A stretch of 64,000 nucleotides of DNA from Pedobacter sp. Bi126 (GCF_918698245.1 NZ_CAKKMS010000003.1:1033690-1097689); one strand, 5' to 3'; numbered from the stretch's first letter, positions 8,078-18,077 are shown. Notes: generated by a model not told the origin, from the sequence alone. Numbers and translations are program-made.

Positions 8078-8078
8078 G

Positions 8079-8760
8079 TTGCCAGAATTTTTGCAACGAT
8101 TTCTTGCCACGGAAACACAGGATACCTCCCTCGGTTTGTCAACGTGAGCATAGTCGAAGGGCATTTAAAATGAATTCATTGCACACCTTGAGATTCTGAG
8201 TATTCACACTTGCGATCGTCCTCCTGAACTTAGGATCTATAAAATGCAATCAGCCTTGAGTCTTTATTCAATAATCCAAAGTCGATTTCACACCACGTGT
8301 CATCCTGAGCGTATTCGAAGGATCTTTTAATTAGAGAAAATGTAAAATAGGTGATGGTGGATTTTGCTTAACCGCTAGCCGCGGGGCCTTCTTTCTTTTG
8401 ATAGCAAAAGAAACAAAACTACCAGCTCGCAATTTTTTTATTAAAGCCAGTGAGTAGGCCTGAACTGTGCCTGCCAAAAAATTGACCATGCCGGTTTAAA
8501 AGCGAAACGGAAAACAGTGCTTTGGCCTTACGGGATGGCTATGAAGAATGGAAATAGCAACTGTGCTTAAGAAATACCATTTTAGGCCTTTTGCTAACAT
8601 ACACTAATATCTTAATGTATTCCGCTTTGCGGATCATCCCAGCGATGATGACGGTGGGTAATGAACCAACGACTAATGAAATATTGAACCAAACAGCCCC
8701 TTCCGATGTCATTTTAACAATCTTTATCAAGTAGAATAATAATTTAACAATGTCGTAACA
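8079..8760. other. Repeat-rich non-coding spacer
   Basis: No gene is supported. The stretch is a patchwork of intergenic repeat fragments: a gtcatcctgagcgtattcga-type piece at 8299-8328, a similar degraded piece near 8124-8166, and a hairpin tttcttttg / caaaagaaa at 8392-8413. Palindromic text lies around 8621-8655 (attccgctttgcggat, then catcccagcgatgatg). A minus-strand open frame at 8539-8820 (93 codons) crosses these repeats and resembles nothing known. Confidence 0.65.
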
Positions 8761-8789
8761 TTTGTTTGATATACAGAGTCTTACCTTTG
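8761..8789 (+). promoter_or_regulatory. Consensus Bacteroidota promoter upstream of a small ORF
   Basis: TTTG at 8761-8764 and TACCTTTG at 8782-8789 are separated by 17 bases, close to the TTTG/TAnnTTTG arrangement of this phylum. It faces right and would start a transcript near 8796, about 12 bases before the ATG of a 31-codon frame. Confidence 0.6.
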
Positions 8790-8807
8790 TAATGTAAATC
8801 AGATGAT

Positions 8808-8903
8808 ATGTTAGAATCATTCTTTGCCGTATGTTTATTAATTGTTGTACTTTATTTCTTTAGCCCCTTTGAGGTAAAACTCGATGAGGAAGAAGAGTGG
8901 TAA
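8808..8903 (+). CDS. Candidate 31-residue membrane peptide
   Basis: ATG at 8808 to TAA at 8901-8903 encodes 31 residues: a short start (MLESF), a hydrophobic stretch of about 15 residues (FAVCLLIVVLYFFSPF region) able to span the membrane, then a charged acidic tail (EVKLDEEEEW). The shape is that of a single-span small membrane protein with a soluble acidic end. It lies immediately behind a consensus promoter and 71 bases before the LpxH-like gene. No family is recognised and the frame is short. The call rests on the promoter, the hydrophobicity pattern and the absence of any other explanation for that promoter. Confidence 0.45.
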   Translation: MLESFFAVCLLIVVLYFFSPFEVKLDEEEEW

Positions 8904-8974
8904 CACAGCTAATTTATCTCTGAACTGCTTTAATCGAGCGGTAATAACACTCTTCCCCCTAAAATTTCCCGTTT

Positions 8975-9829
8975 ATGGATAAAAGAAATGTCGATGTAGT
9001 CGTAATATCCGATGTACATTTAGGTACCTATGGTTGCCATGCAAAAGAACTTCTAAAATATCTTAAGAGCATAAAACCCAAAACACTGATCTTAAATGGC
9101 GATATCATCGATATCTGGCAGTTTAGCAAAAGTTATTGGCCCGAATCGCACATGAAGGTAATCCGTAAACTGATGAAATTCGTATCGGAGGGTGTTCAGG
9201 TTCACTACCTGACGGGAAATCATGATGAGATGCTCCGCAAATTTGATGGCATGGAAATGGGCACTTTCCATCTCCAGAATAAATTAATTTTAGAGCTGGA
9301 CGGTAAAAAGGCATGGTTTTTTCATGGTGATGTTTTTGATGTTACCATGCAGCACTCTAAATGGCTGGCTAAACTTGGTGCGGTTGGCTACGATACACTG
9401 ATCCTCATTAATAGTTTTGTAAACTGGGTACTTACCGCATTTGGGCGGGAGAAGATGAGCTTTTCGAAAAAGATCAAAGCTAAATTTAAAGATGCCGTTA
9501 AGTTCATCAATAGTTTTGAGCAAACTGCGGCAGAACTGGCTATCGAAAAAGGTTATCAATATGTAGTTTGTGGTCATATCCACCAGGCCGAGCAACGCGA
9601 AATCGCCACAGAAGATGGAAAAGTGCTTTACCTGAACAGTGGCGATTGGGTAGAAAGTTTAACCGCTTTAGAGTATGAAAATAAAAACTGGACGGTTTTT
9701 AAGTACGAACATCAACATTTTACGAAGGACGAATTGGATGAAGGAATCCTTTCTGATGCCGAAGATTTAAAAAGTAAACTGGACATAAATATTCTTTTAC
9801 AGAATATAAAATATGAAATTGCCCAATAA
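8975..9829 (+). CDS. UDP-2,3-diacylglucosamine diphosphatase (LpxH-like metallophosphoesterase)
   Basis: This 284-residue calcineurin-fold phosphoesterase has every metal-binding block in order: SDVHLG (12-17), NGDIID (41-46), GNHDE (81-85), HGDVFD (117-122) and CGHIHQAEQR (near 200), then NSGDWVESL. The family hydrolyses UDP-2,3-diacylglucosamine to lipid X in lipid A synthesis. Bacteroidota genomes carry several such paralogues, so this copy may act on a related pyrophosphate. The helical insertion between residues 125 and 185 is typical of LpxH-type caps. The gene lies 20 bases before a glycosyltransferase gene and is probably co-transcribed with it. Confidence 0.8.
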   Translation: MDKRNVDVVVISDVHLGTYGCHAKELLKYLKSIKPKTLILNGDIIDIWQFSKSYWPESHMKVIRKLMKFVSEGVQVHYLTGNHDEMLRKFDGMEMGTFHLQNKLILELDGKKAWFFHGDVFDVTMQHSKWLAKLGAVGYDTLILINSFVNWVLTAFGREKMSFSKKIKAKFKDAVKFINSFEQTAAELAIEKGYQYVVCGHIHQAEQREIATEDGKVLYLNSGDWVESLTALEYENKNWTVFKYEHQHFTKDELDEGILSDAEDLKSKLDINILLQNIKYEIAQ

Positions 9830-9849
9830 TTTTAGATATTCGGGCATAA

Positions 9850-10839
9850 ATGAAGATACTTTACGCAATACAGGGAACAGGTAATGGTCATATCAGTAGG
9901 GCAAGGGAAATTATTCCTTTGCTTCAGCAGTATGGCGAATTGGATATTTTAGTAAGTGGAACACAGGCGGATGTAAAACTCAGTCAGCCTGTAAAATATC
10001 AATTGCATGGCTTCAGTTTTATCTTTGGAAAAAAAGGTGGTGTAGACCATTTTAAAACATGGCTGAACATGAATCTCTTCCGTTTTAGAAAAGATATGAA
10101 GCAGCTGCCACTGAAAGAGTACAACTTAATTGTTAACGATTTTGAACCTGTAAGCGCCTGGGCCTGTAAACTGCAGGGCATAGAATGTGTATCATTGAGC
10201 CATCAGGCTGCATTTAAATCTAAAAAAGTACCGCGTCCTAGAACTTTAGATTGGGGGAAACTGATTTTGAGCCGTTATGCACCCACCAAATACCACATTG
10301 GCTTTCATTTCGACCGTTACGATACTTTTATCCATACCCCGGTAATCAGGGCAGAGATCCGAAATCTGAAAAGTGAAAATTTAGGACATTATACGGTATA
10401 TCTTCCAGCCATTGACGATAAACGTTTGGTAAAGCTTTTTACACAGCTTCCTGAGGTTACATGGCAGGTTTTTTCTAAACACAGTAAAGTTGCCTATCAG
10501 GAAGGGAATGTTTTTGTAGAACCTGTTAACAATGAAAAATTTAATAAAAGCCTGGCCACCTGCGAAGGCTTGTTTACCGGTGGTGGTTTCGAAGGACCTG
10601 CTGAAGCACTTTACCTAAAGAAAAAACTGCTGGTGGCGCCTATGCGTTTCCAGTTTGAACAACAATGTAATGCCTACGCCTTAAAACAGTTTGGTTTGCC
10701 TGTAATTTGGGGAAGTACCAGAAACTGGTTGCCGATTATCAAAAACTGGATAGAAAACCCTCAACAGCATGAGTTTAATTTCCCAGATGAAACGGCCCAG
10801 ATCATTGACGATATGGTGAAGAAATACGCGAGGGTTTAA
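9850..10839 (+). CDS. GT-B type glycosyltransferase family protein
   Basis: This 329-residue protein begins MKILYAIQGTGNGHISRA, the nucleotide-sugar-dependent GT-B start with a GxGxGH loop (residues 9-14). Near the C terminus it has CEGLFTGGGFEGPAEALYLKKKLLVAP, the donor-binding Gly-rich region seen in MurG and UDP-glucuronosyltransferase relatives. It belongs to a conserved family usually annotated only as glycosyltransferase. No signal peptide or membrane segment is seen, so it should act at the cytoplasmic membrane face. It follows the LpxH-like gene by 20 bases, and a role in modifying a lipid glycoconjugate is a reasonable inference. The exact substrate cannot be read. Confidence 0.78.
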   Translation: MKILYAIQGTGNGHISRAREIIPLLQQYGELDILVSGTQADVKLSQPVKYQLHGFSFIFGKKGGVDHFKTWLNMNLFRFRKDMKQLPLKEYNLIVNDFEPVSAWACKLQGIECVSLSHQAAFKSKKVPRPRTLDWGKLILSRYAPTKYHIGFHFDRYDTFIHTPVIRAEIRNLKSENLGHYTVYLPAIDDKRLVKLFTQLPEVTWQVFSKHSKVAYQEGNVFVEPVNNEKFNKSLATCEGLFTGGGFEGPAEALYLKKKLLVAPMRFQFEQQCNAYALKQFGLPVIWGSTRNWLPIIKNWIENPQQHEFNFPDETAQIIDDMVKKYARV

Positions 10840-10873
10840 TCATAGGATAATTAGCTAAAAATAGAAAGTTATA

Positions 10874-11611
10874 TTAAAGTACCGTAAACTCATACATGTC
10901 TGATTCCGAAGTATAACCGTATGAATCCCTAGATACAATTTTCCAATAGTATTTAACCCCAGAACTTACTGTTGCAGGGTAGGTGTTTGATCCGGATTTA
11001 GATAGTATAAGCGCTGGGGTAGTCGTAGTGCCCAGATATATATCGTAATTCACTACGTTTCCATCAGGGTCGTCCGTTCTCCAGGATAGCGTAATTTTGC
11101 CAGCTGATGAAGCAATAGATTGTTTTTTTGTTGGAGATATTAGTTCTGCAGGATAAGGGGCATACCTTGTTATTCCTTCGCCCGCATTGTAGAATTTCCA
11201 TACTTCACTCTCGAATACCTCGCCATTATTGTTCTTTGATTTGGTTTGTACAAACCAGGAGTAAGGCGTATTTCTCTCAAGCGACATTTCGGTTTGGTTA
11301 GTGATTAATGGTGTTTGAATAAATGAATTGCCGGTGTTTAAATTTTTAACTGTGATTGTATAACTTTCCACGCTCTGTCCTTCAGTCCATTTAAAGGTTA
11401 CCTTACTGGCAGTAGACGATTGCACAACGCCAGCATAACAAACCTCGTTTTTGGTGGGAAGCAGCAAGGTTGCCTTGGTAGTTGTTCCGTTTGCAGGAGG
11501 AGGCACAACAGGAGGAGCAGGTGGTGTTGGTTCTGGAGCAGGGGGGCTCTTCTTTCCGCAGGCCAAAGCCAAAGTCAACAAAGCTATTCCCAATATTATT
11601 TTTATTTTCAT
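10874..11611 (-). CDS. FN3-like repeat lipoprotein
   Basis: This 245-residue lipoprotein has the lipobox LALAC with Cys18, then a Pro-rich linker (residues 24-42). Two fibronectin-III-like beta domains follow (about 50-145 and 150-245; note the TPYSWFVQTKS and VKYYWKIVSRDSYG strands). It is probably anchored in the outer membrane. Its ATG shares one base with the TAA of the upstream 2095-residue surface protein (TAATG at 11613-11609 on the minus strand), so the two are translationally coupled. That suggests it partners the surface protein, but no biochemical role is known. Confidence 0.75.
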   Translation of the reverse strand: MKIKIILGIALLTLALACGKKSPPAPEPTPPAPPVVPPPANGTTTKATLLLPTKNEVCYAGVVQSSTASKVTFKWTEGQSVESYTITVKNLNTGNSFIQTPLITNQTEMSLERNTPYSWFVQTKSKNNNGEVFESEVWKFYNAGEGITRYAPYPAELISPTKKQSIASSAGKITLSWRTDDPDGNVVNYDIYLGTTTTPALILSKSGSNTYPATVSSGVKYYWKIVSRDSYGYTSESDMYEFTVL

Positions 11612-14600
11612 TATTTCTTTATAATCTTGGTTTTTAAAATATTCTGTCCGTTTAGTGTTCTCAAAACAAATATTCCGGGAGGAAGCGAAGCCAGATTAAG
11701 GCGTAAGTAGCTACCTGAATTCGTTACTACTTTTTCGTACACCTTTTTTCCAGCCTGATCGTACACCTGTATCGTAATGTTTGGCACTTTGGGATCTATT
11801 GGTAACTCTATGTTTAATTCGGTTTCGAAAGGGTTAGGGTACGCCTTGATGTTTCCTTCGAGTATGATCTTTTTTTCAATTATACCCTGACAAGCAGTTG
11901 CCGTTGATATCTTCAGATCATTGCTTCCTGCCGAAAGCGGTAGTGTAATCTCACCAGTGTTGCTTTGATAAGACTTTCCGTTTAACGAAATGAAATATAA
12001 ATCCGCCCCTGCCATCATAAGGGTTACGCTTTGGTCGGGATTGATAGTAGAAGAGGTAAGCACTACGTCTTTCGGTTCGGTAATGGCAACAGTAAAACAT
12101 TTGTTGTAGTTGGCATCATCTTCATGGGTTACGCATACAGTATAACTGCCAGAACCAAGGTTATTAAAGTTTGTACTTTGGGTGAATGTAGTTGTTTTAA
12201 TCAGGTCGCCATTGGAATAAAGCCTAGCCGTATATTTTAGAGCCTGTACTGCGATTACCTCTATCAAGCCGTCATCATTCTTTTTACACGATTCGTTTAC
12301 TACTTTTATTTTTAGGTTGGTATTGGGTAAGCTGGCAAGGGCAGTGATCATGATCGGATCAGACCAAATGCCAAAATTATTATAGGTGCTGGATACGGTA
12401 TAATTGCCGCTTTCGCCAGCCTGGATAGTACCACTGGTTGCCCCGGTTATTAAGATCCCATTACGGTACCATTGGTATTTAACATCATTAATGGTATTTA
12501 TATTTAACATTACACTAGCTCCCGGCGAAAGTGTAGTAGAGCCACCGGGCACAATAACTACTTTTGGTACGTAAAAGTACCCCTCTTTTTTAGCCGTGCC
12601 AATTGGTGTGGTTACTTCAACAAGTCCGGAAGCGGCTTTTCCGATGATGCCGTAAATCTCGTTAGCACTCGTAACACTAAATGATTTCGCTGGTACACCT
12701 CCAAACTTTACAGCAGTAGTTCCCGTAAAATCACCTCCCCTAATGGTGAAGGAATAGTTTTCTGACGATATCATTGGCTCTACATAACTGATAAGTGGTT
12801 GAGGGATATACTCAAAGTCTTCTGCCGAGCCAATTCCACTCGGGGTAGTAACTGCAATTCTTCCTGATCCTCCATCTCCCAAAGTTGCCGTAATGCTGCT
12901 AGAAGAGTTAATTACGAATGATTTAGCTTGGAAATCACCGATTTGTACATGTGTGGCTCCCGTAAAATTACTTCCAGAGATCGTGATGGTCTGATCCAAA
13001 GTCGCTTTTTTAGGTGTAAATGAGGTGATCTGTGGGATGGGTTTTCCAATCTGATTGGTGTAAATCCGCATTGGATAACCAGAAAGCAAGATGTCGGGCC
13101 TATCGTCCCCGTCCAGATCACCGATCGTTGATGAACCTGCTTCGGTATTCTGATAAGCTGCTTCTGGTTGAAAGGAAATGGTTCCACTACTACTCGAATT
13201 CTTGAAAATACCTACTCCCTCGCCAAGAATATCCATTTTGCCATCACCATCCAGATCTGCAATGGTGAAATCGTACCAACGTTCTGCAGTGTTAAAGCTT
13301 AAAGTTGGTGATGTAGCAAGCAATCCACCCGTATTCTTAAAAATATCGAACGTATTTAAAACATGATCCCTGGTAACCAAATCTATATTTCCATCGCCAT
13401 CCAAATCTTCCGCTCGTAGCTGATGGGTAGTTGATGATATTGCAATTCCCGCTACTTTGGTAAAAGAGATATTGCCCGGAAGTGAAGTATTACGCATCTG
13501 GGTCATAAAACCACCACCCGAAGAGATCATCACAAGGTCCATTCTGCCGTCATTATCAAGATCGGTTGTAATAAAGCCTGATGGAGAACCCGGACCATAA
13601 TAATAAAAGGCTTTTTCAAATTTAATCTCTCCGGGTTTACTGATGTTCCTAAGTACTGCGACCTGCTCGGTACCCCTGATCACGATATCTGGTCTTCCAT
13701 CAAGGTCTATGTCCGAAGTTAAGAAGTAAATACCGCTGGCATTCACTTCTATTTTATCGGCCAGCGAAACCTGTCCGGTGATACTTGTGTTTCTAAAAAT
13801 CGTTAAACTATTGCTGGTATTGCTATAAAGGGAGTTGTTTAATAAAAAGTCTTGCTTTCCATCCCCATCAAAATCTGCTATAGCTATTTTCTGCGATGCT
13901 TGATCGTGTTTAAATGTCTTTACCTGATCAAAGCTAACCGAACCCTTAACCCCTGCATTTCTTAAAATACTGAAGCTAGCATCCTGCTCGGTTACCACAT
14001 CGAGTATCCCATCCCCGTCAACATCAGTCAGCGAAGCAATGTTAGCATACTGTGTAAATTTCTGTAACTCTGCATAAGCATTTTTATCGAAGCTTGCAGC
14101 GGCTCCGGGGTAGGTATTAATGTAGGGCATAGCCGTATAAGCAGTAAGGTTATTTGATGTAACCGAGATATTGGTCTGTTTGCTACCCTTTGGTGCTTCA
14201 ACAACCAGGCTCAGTGCAGTAGCACTGATTACCTTTGCAGGCACATCGCCAAAGTAAACGACGTTATTTTCGGCAACCGGGTCAAAGTTAAGCCCTGCGA
14301 TGCTAACCACAGTGCCCGATGGGCCGCTTTTAGGGTTAAAAGAAGTGATTTTCGGGGCAATGCCAAATGAAAAACCAGGTTTGGAGCCCGTACCGATGGA
14401 TGTGGTTACACTAATGGTACCCGAAGATCCCTTGGCAACCTTGGCCACTATTTCGGTAGGGCTTTTAAGAGTGAAAGATTGTGCATCAATATCTCCAAAA
14501 CGAACAGTAGCTACACCGCTGAAATTATAGCCAGTAATGGTTACTTCGGTGCCTTCTACAGCTACTGTTGGCGAGAATGAATTTATAAAAGGAGAGGGTG

Positions 14601-17600
14601 AAATTAGGTTGCGGAGCGTTTTGTATTTGGTTTGAGCCGATGCTCCTCCAATAATATCACTTTTACCATCGCCATCCAGATCTGCGATGCTCAACCCAAT
14701 GATATCTGTTGATAACACCTGATCTATCCGGTCAGCCAGGCTAATAGATCCGGCATTAGAAGTATTCTTAAAAACACTGATCGTTTTTTCTCTCGAGTTG
14801 ACGACAATATCGATTTTCCCATCCCCATCAAGATCGGTAATGCCTATTTCTGTAGGAAAGGAACGAGTAGAGTAATCCCTGGCCTCCCTGTTAAAATTGA
14901 TCTGTCCGGCAATGGAGTTGTTTTTGTAAAAGATAAGCGCGTTATTATCGGCCAATACCGAGATGATATCTAACTTGCCATCATTATCAATATCCCCGCA
15001 GTTCATGGTTCTTATATTTTTTTCTAAAAATTCCTTTTTTGCTTCAAAAGCAATCGTTCCTACTGTACTAATATTGCGTAAAATGGCGAACTTACCAGTA
15101 AAGAAACTCACGAAACAAAGATCCATTTTACCATCATTATCAAGATCCGCAACCTTAGTACAGCTGCCCTCTGCTGAAACATTTGTTTTATCAAAAAACG
15201 AAATGGCACCCACTGATGATGAATTCTTAATTATGGTATTACCGCTGATAATATCTGGCTTGCCATCACTATCGAGGTCGCTGATGATCAAGGATAATAC
15301 GCTGATGCCGGATATTTTGATTGGAGCGTCAAAGCTTACCCCACCAACGTTCGAAGTATTTCTAAAAACGGATATCTCGCTGTTATCCTGTGCGCCTGCA
15401 ATCACATCTAGCTTTCCGTCTCCATCCATATCAGCACTCGCCATGTAATGATAAAATCTGCCAATCCCGAAAATTTCGCTGTCCTGAAAATTGATCTGTC
15501 CCTGGGTACCATTACCTTTAAGGATGCTAAAGCCCGATTTGCCTAAATTGGTGATATTGGGTATAGCGCAGTCGAGTTTTCCATCGCTGTCAAAATCCCC
15601 AATGGCAACGCCATAATTCAGATAAGTTCCATACTCGGTATCGCTTTCTTTAAAGGGAGTGTTTGCAATAACGTTATTTCCTGAAAGTAGAGGAGAAAAG
15701 GGTTTAGCCGAATAGGCCGTGAGTTGATGGTAGCTTACTGAAATACTTCCATACCCAGCTCCTACTGGTACGGTTACGCTAAGCTGTGTTGAAGTACTTG
15801 AATTAACCACCGCCTTTACCCCTCCAAAGTAGACTATGTTCTCTGCAGGAACCAAACTGAAGTTGTTTCCGTTGATTTTAATCTCTCCTCCAACGGAGGC
15901 TAGTTGAGGAGAAAAAGAGGTAATAACGGGTGTAAAATAAAAGGTAAAGCTACCCATTGAAGAAGAACCACCTGCTTTGGATACCATAAGGTTTCCGTTC
16001 GCTGATGCTCCGATTACCGCAGTGATTAATGTTGGGGATTTGATTTGAAAGGACTTTACTGGTGTACCGCCTATCGAAACGGCTGTTATTCCCTCAAAGC
16101 CGGCTCCATTAATGGTAAGCACTTCGTTAATGGTGCCACTCTTTGGAAAGAAAGATGATATTACCGGCTGAAGAATAAACCCCACTAATTCTGCGCTACC
16201 ACCGGCTGCGGTTACTGATACTTTTCCTGAGGTTCCGGCACCCACTGTTGCAGTAATGCTTGTGGGAGAGTCTACCCTGAAAGCGCTGGCCAATGTACCA
16301 CCAAACCGAACCTCTTTTACATTCTCAAAATTACTCCCTGTAATAATGATTTCGCTATTTGGATGAGCTGTAAGTGGATTAAAGGAGGTTATCACTGGTG
16401 GGGGTATGAATGTAAAACCGCTTGCCCTGGCTATGCCGTCAGCGGTGAATAGCGAGATGTCGCCGGAGGCCCCATTGGATATGGTTATAACTAACTTGGT
16501 TGCTGAGCTAATGACAAAGGAGGAACTGACTCCACCTACGGTTACCTTTGTTACGCCAGAAAAGTTTGTTCCTTCTAAGGTGACCTTTCCTCCAATACTA
16601 GCAGATTGAGGCAAAAACGAGCTAATATTTGGAAGAGGCGAAAGGGTAATCTCCTGAGTAGTACTCTCGCTCCGGTTGCCATTATTAACTTCTAACCTAA
16701 TGATGTCTTTTGTACTCGATGTTCTTGGATAAGAAGCGTTATAAGTAGTAGCAAAGAGGACATCGTTTTTAAACCATTTATAACTGTAGTCTGTTCTGGA
16801 GTAGTTTGTAAGGTTTATCGTGCCAGCGGTTGGCAATTTCGATTTATCTACACTAAAAACTGCTTTGGGTATTGGTGTTCCGCCACCATTAGTGGTAGAT
16901 TCAAGGAGACCATAGCCGCCACCTACTAAAAATTCGTTGCTGTTCCAAAAGTTAAAGGTATAGTGCTGATAGCCCAGGTAAGTAAAAGCCGTCTCTCTTG
17001 GTAGCGCTTCCCAAATTTTCCCTCCATTGGTCGTTTTGTATACGTTGTAGGCGCCTCCCAGTCCAAATCCAATATTATCATCCAAGAATTCCATTTTGCT
17101 GAAATTAGTCGGATCATATTGAGGATTGTTCTTGAGGGTCCAATTATTACCCGCATCGCTGGTCGAGAAAATGCTTCCGGCGAAATTTACCCAACACTTT
17201 GTTGGACTTAGAAAACTCGAACTCTGAACAGAGTTATTGGCCAGGCCATTAGGCACGTTCATCTGGTCCCAATTATTGCCCAGATTGGTAGATCTGAGGA
17301 TTCCGTTCTGTCCGGTAACGGCTAAAAAAGAGGCGCCGGAAGACTGTATCCGCTTAAAATAGCTATCTATTGCTGTGTAAACAGTAGTCCAGGTTTGTCC
17401 CTTATTTGTTGTCTTAAATATGCGGTCCTTGTCAATGGCATAGCCGGTTGAACCGTTTTCAGGAAAAATCATATCCACGATATAGGAAAACTTGGTATCG
17501 GATACTTGAGCATGATAAACAAGTTTAAAGGTTGTTCCCCCATCGCTGGAAGATAATATTGAGGGGACCAATCCGTAGTCGCCATAAACGATCAGGTTGT

Positions 17601-17898
17601 TTTTATCAAATGCAATGGTGCCAGTAAGTGCAAATCCAAATGTCAGATTAGCCTGAAAACCATTAAAATTTACATTGGATGGAGTTATTTCTCTTTTTTG
17701 GTAACTGGCCCCGCCATCAGTGGTATAGCCAATCCAGTTCTTGAAGGTAATGTATCCTTCGGATTTACTGTACAGGGAGATTTTACGAAGTTCATTTTCC
17801 TCATCAGTATCCTTATATACCTGTTTTAATTGGGAATATGAATTGAATGATAAGACTGAAAAAAAAAGAGATAGGATAAAAAGTAATTTGATATTCAC
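11611..17898 (-). CDS. Giant surface protein: YCF48/BNR-like, TIG and FG-GAP repeats, T9SS sorting tail
   Basis: This is a 2095-residue secreted protein with a signal peptide at residues 1-23. Residues of about 30-340 hold repeated W/S-x-D-G-G-x-x-W motifs of the YCF48/BNR propeller type. Then come four IPT/TIG domains, a first FG-GAP/VCBS block with seven DxDxDGxxD calcium motifs, two TIG domains, a second block with seven such motifs, and two more TIG domains. An Ig-like domain (YQWYRNG) and the C-terminal T9SS type A domain (AYPNPFETELNIELP, then LPPGIFVLRTLNGQNILKTKIIKK) complete it. It should be exported by T9SS to the cell surface. The repeat layout suggests an adhesin or a glycan/protein-binding scaffold; no catalytic site is seen. 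It is co-transcribed with the FN3-like lipoprotein. Confidence 0.85.
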   Translation of the reverse strand: MNIKLLFILSLFFSVLSFNSYSQLKQVYKDTDEENELRKISLYSKSEGYITFKNWIGYTTDGGASYQKREITPSNVNFNGFQANLTFGFALTGTIAFDKNNLIVYGDYGLVPSILSSSDGGTTFKLVYHAQVSDTKFSYIVDMIFPENGSTGYAIDKDRIFKTTNKGQTWTTVYTAIDSYFKRIQSSGASFLAVTGQNGILRSTNLGNNWDQMNVPNGLANNSVQSSSFLSPTKCWVNFAGSIFSTSDAGNNWTLKNNPQYDPTNFSKMEFLDDNIGFGLGGAYNVYKTTNGGKIWEALPRETAFTYLGYQHYTFNFWNSNEFLVGGGYGLLESTTNGGGTPIPKAVFSVDKSKLPTAGTINLTNYSRTDYSYKWFKNDVLFATTYNASYPRTSSTKDIIRLEVNNGNRSESTTQEITLSPLPNISSFLPQSASIGGKVTLEGTNFSGVTKVTVGGVSSSFVISSATKLVITISNGASGDISLFTADGIARASGFTFIPPPVITSFNPLTAHPNSEIIITGSNFENVKEVRFGGTLASAFRVDSPTSITATVGAGTSGKVSVTAAGGSAELVGFILQPVISSFFPKSGTINEVLTINGAGFEGITAVSIGGTPVKSFQIKSPTLITAVIGASANGNLMVSKAGGSSSMGSFTFYFTPVITSFSPQLASVGGEIKINGNNFSLVPAENIVYFGGVKAVVNSSTSTQLSVTVPVGAGYGSISVSYHQLTAYSAKPFSPLLSGNNVIANTPFKESDTEYGTYLNYGVAIGDFDSDGKLDCAIPNITNLGKSGFSILKGNGTQGQINFQDSEIFGIGRFYHYMASADMDGDGKLDVIAGAQDNSEISVFRNTSNVGGVSFDAPIKISGISVLSLIISDLDSDGKPDIISGNTIIKNSSSVGAISFFDKTNVSAEGSCTKVADLDNDGKMDLCFVSFFTGKFAILRNISTVGTIAFEAKKEFLEKNIRTMNCGDIDNDGKLDIISVLADNNALIFYKNNSIAGQINFNREARDYSTRSFPTEIGITDLDGDGKIDIVVNSREKTISVFKNTSNAGSISLADRIDQVLSTDIIGLSIADLDGDGKSDIIGGASAQTKYKTLRNLISPSPFINSFSPTVAVEGTEVTITGYNFSGVATVRFGDIDAQSFTLKSPTEIVAKVAKGSSGTISVTTSIGTGSKPGFSFGIAPKITSFNPKSGPSGTVVSIAGLNFDPVAENNVVYFGDVPAKVISATALSLVVEAPKGSKQTNISVTSNNLTAYTAMPYINTYPGAAASFDKNAYAELQKFTQYANIASLTDVDGDGILDVVTEQDASFSILRNAGVKGSVSFDQVKTFKHDQASQKIAIADFDGDGKQDFLLNNSLYSNTSNSLTIFRNTSITGQVSLADKIEVNASGIYFLTSDIDLDGRPDIVIRGTEQVAVLRNISKPGEIKFEKAFYYYGPGSPSGFITTDLDNDGRMDLVMISSGGGFMTQMRNTSLPGNISFTKVAGIAISSTTHQLRAEDLDGDGNIDLVTRDHVLNTFDIFKNTGGLLATSPTLSFNTAERWYDFTIADLDGDGKMDILGEGVGIFKNSSSSGTISFQPEAAYQNTEAGSSTIGDLDGDDRPDILLSGYPMRIYTNQIGKPIPQITSFTPKKATLDQTITISGSNFTGATHVQIGDFQAKSFVINSSSSITATLGDGGSGRIAVTTPSGIGSAEDFEYIPQPLISYVEPMISSENYSFTIRGGDFTGTTAVKFGGVPAKSFSVTSANEIYGIIGKAASGLVEVTTPIGTAKKEGYFYVPKVVIVPGGSTTLSPGASVMLNINTINDVKYQWYRNGILITGATSGTIQAGESGNYTVSSTYNNFGIWSDPIMITALASLPNTNLKIKVVNESCKKNDDGLIEVIAVQALKYTARLYSNGDLIKTTTFTQSTNFNNLGSGSYTVCVTHEDDANYNKCFTVAITEPKDVVLTSSTINPDQSVTLMMAGADLYFISLNGKSYQSNTGEITLPLSAGSNDLKISTATACQGIIEKKIILEGNIKAYPNPFETELNIELPIDPKVPNITIQVYDQAGKKVYEKVVTNSGSYLRLNLASLPPGIFVLRTLNGQNILKTKIIKK

Positions 17899-18069
17899 GG
17901 AGCAATAATTTTAATAAAAATATAAAAAATAATGGATTATTGATATCCATTACCAAGCTGAAGCTGGATTTGGATATAAACCAACATTTTGTTAGACAGT
18001 AGAAGTTTCCCCTTTAACCTTTCGTCTCTCCCCTTTTATCTTTCTTCCCCTACTCTTAAATTATTTTCT

Positions 18070-18077
18070 TTACTTTG
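18070..18077 (+). promoter_or_regulatory. Candidate -7 element that places the DUF6427 start
   Basis: TTACTTTG differs by one base from TAnnTTTG and overlaps the first in-frame ATG at 18075. Transcription from it would begin near 18084. That makes the next ATG at 18096, which begins MINQFRK, the likely true start of the gene. Confidence 0.45.

Noticed and set aside
8539..8820. 93-codon minus-strand frame in the spacer after YfhO
   Set aside because: It crosses intergenic repeats and the plus-strand consensus promoter, has no domain-like pattern and starts in AT-rich sequence.
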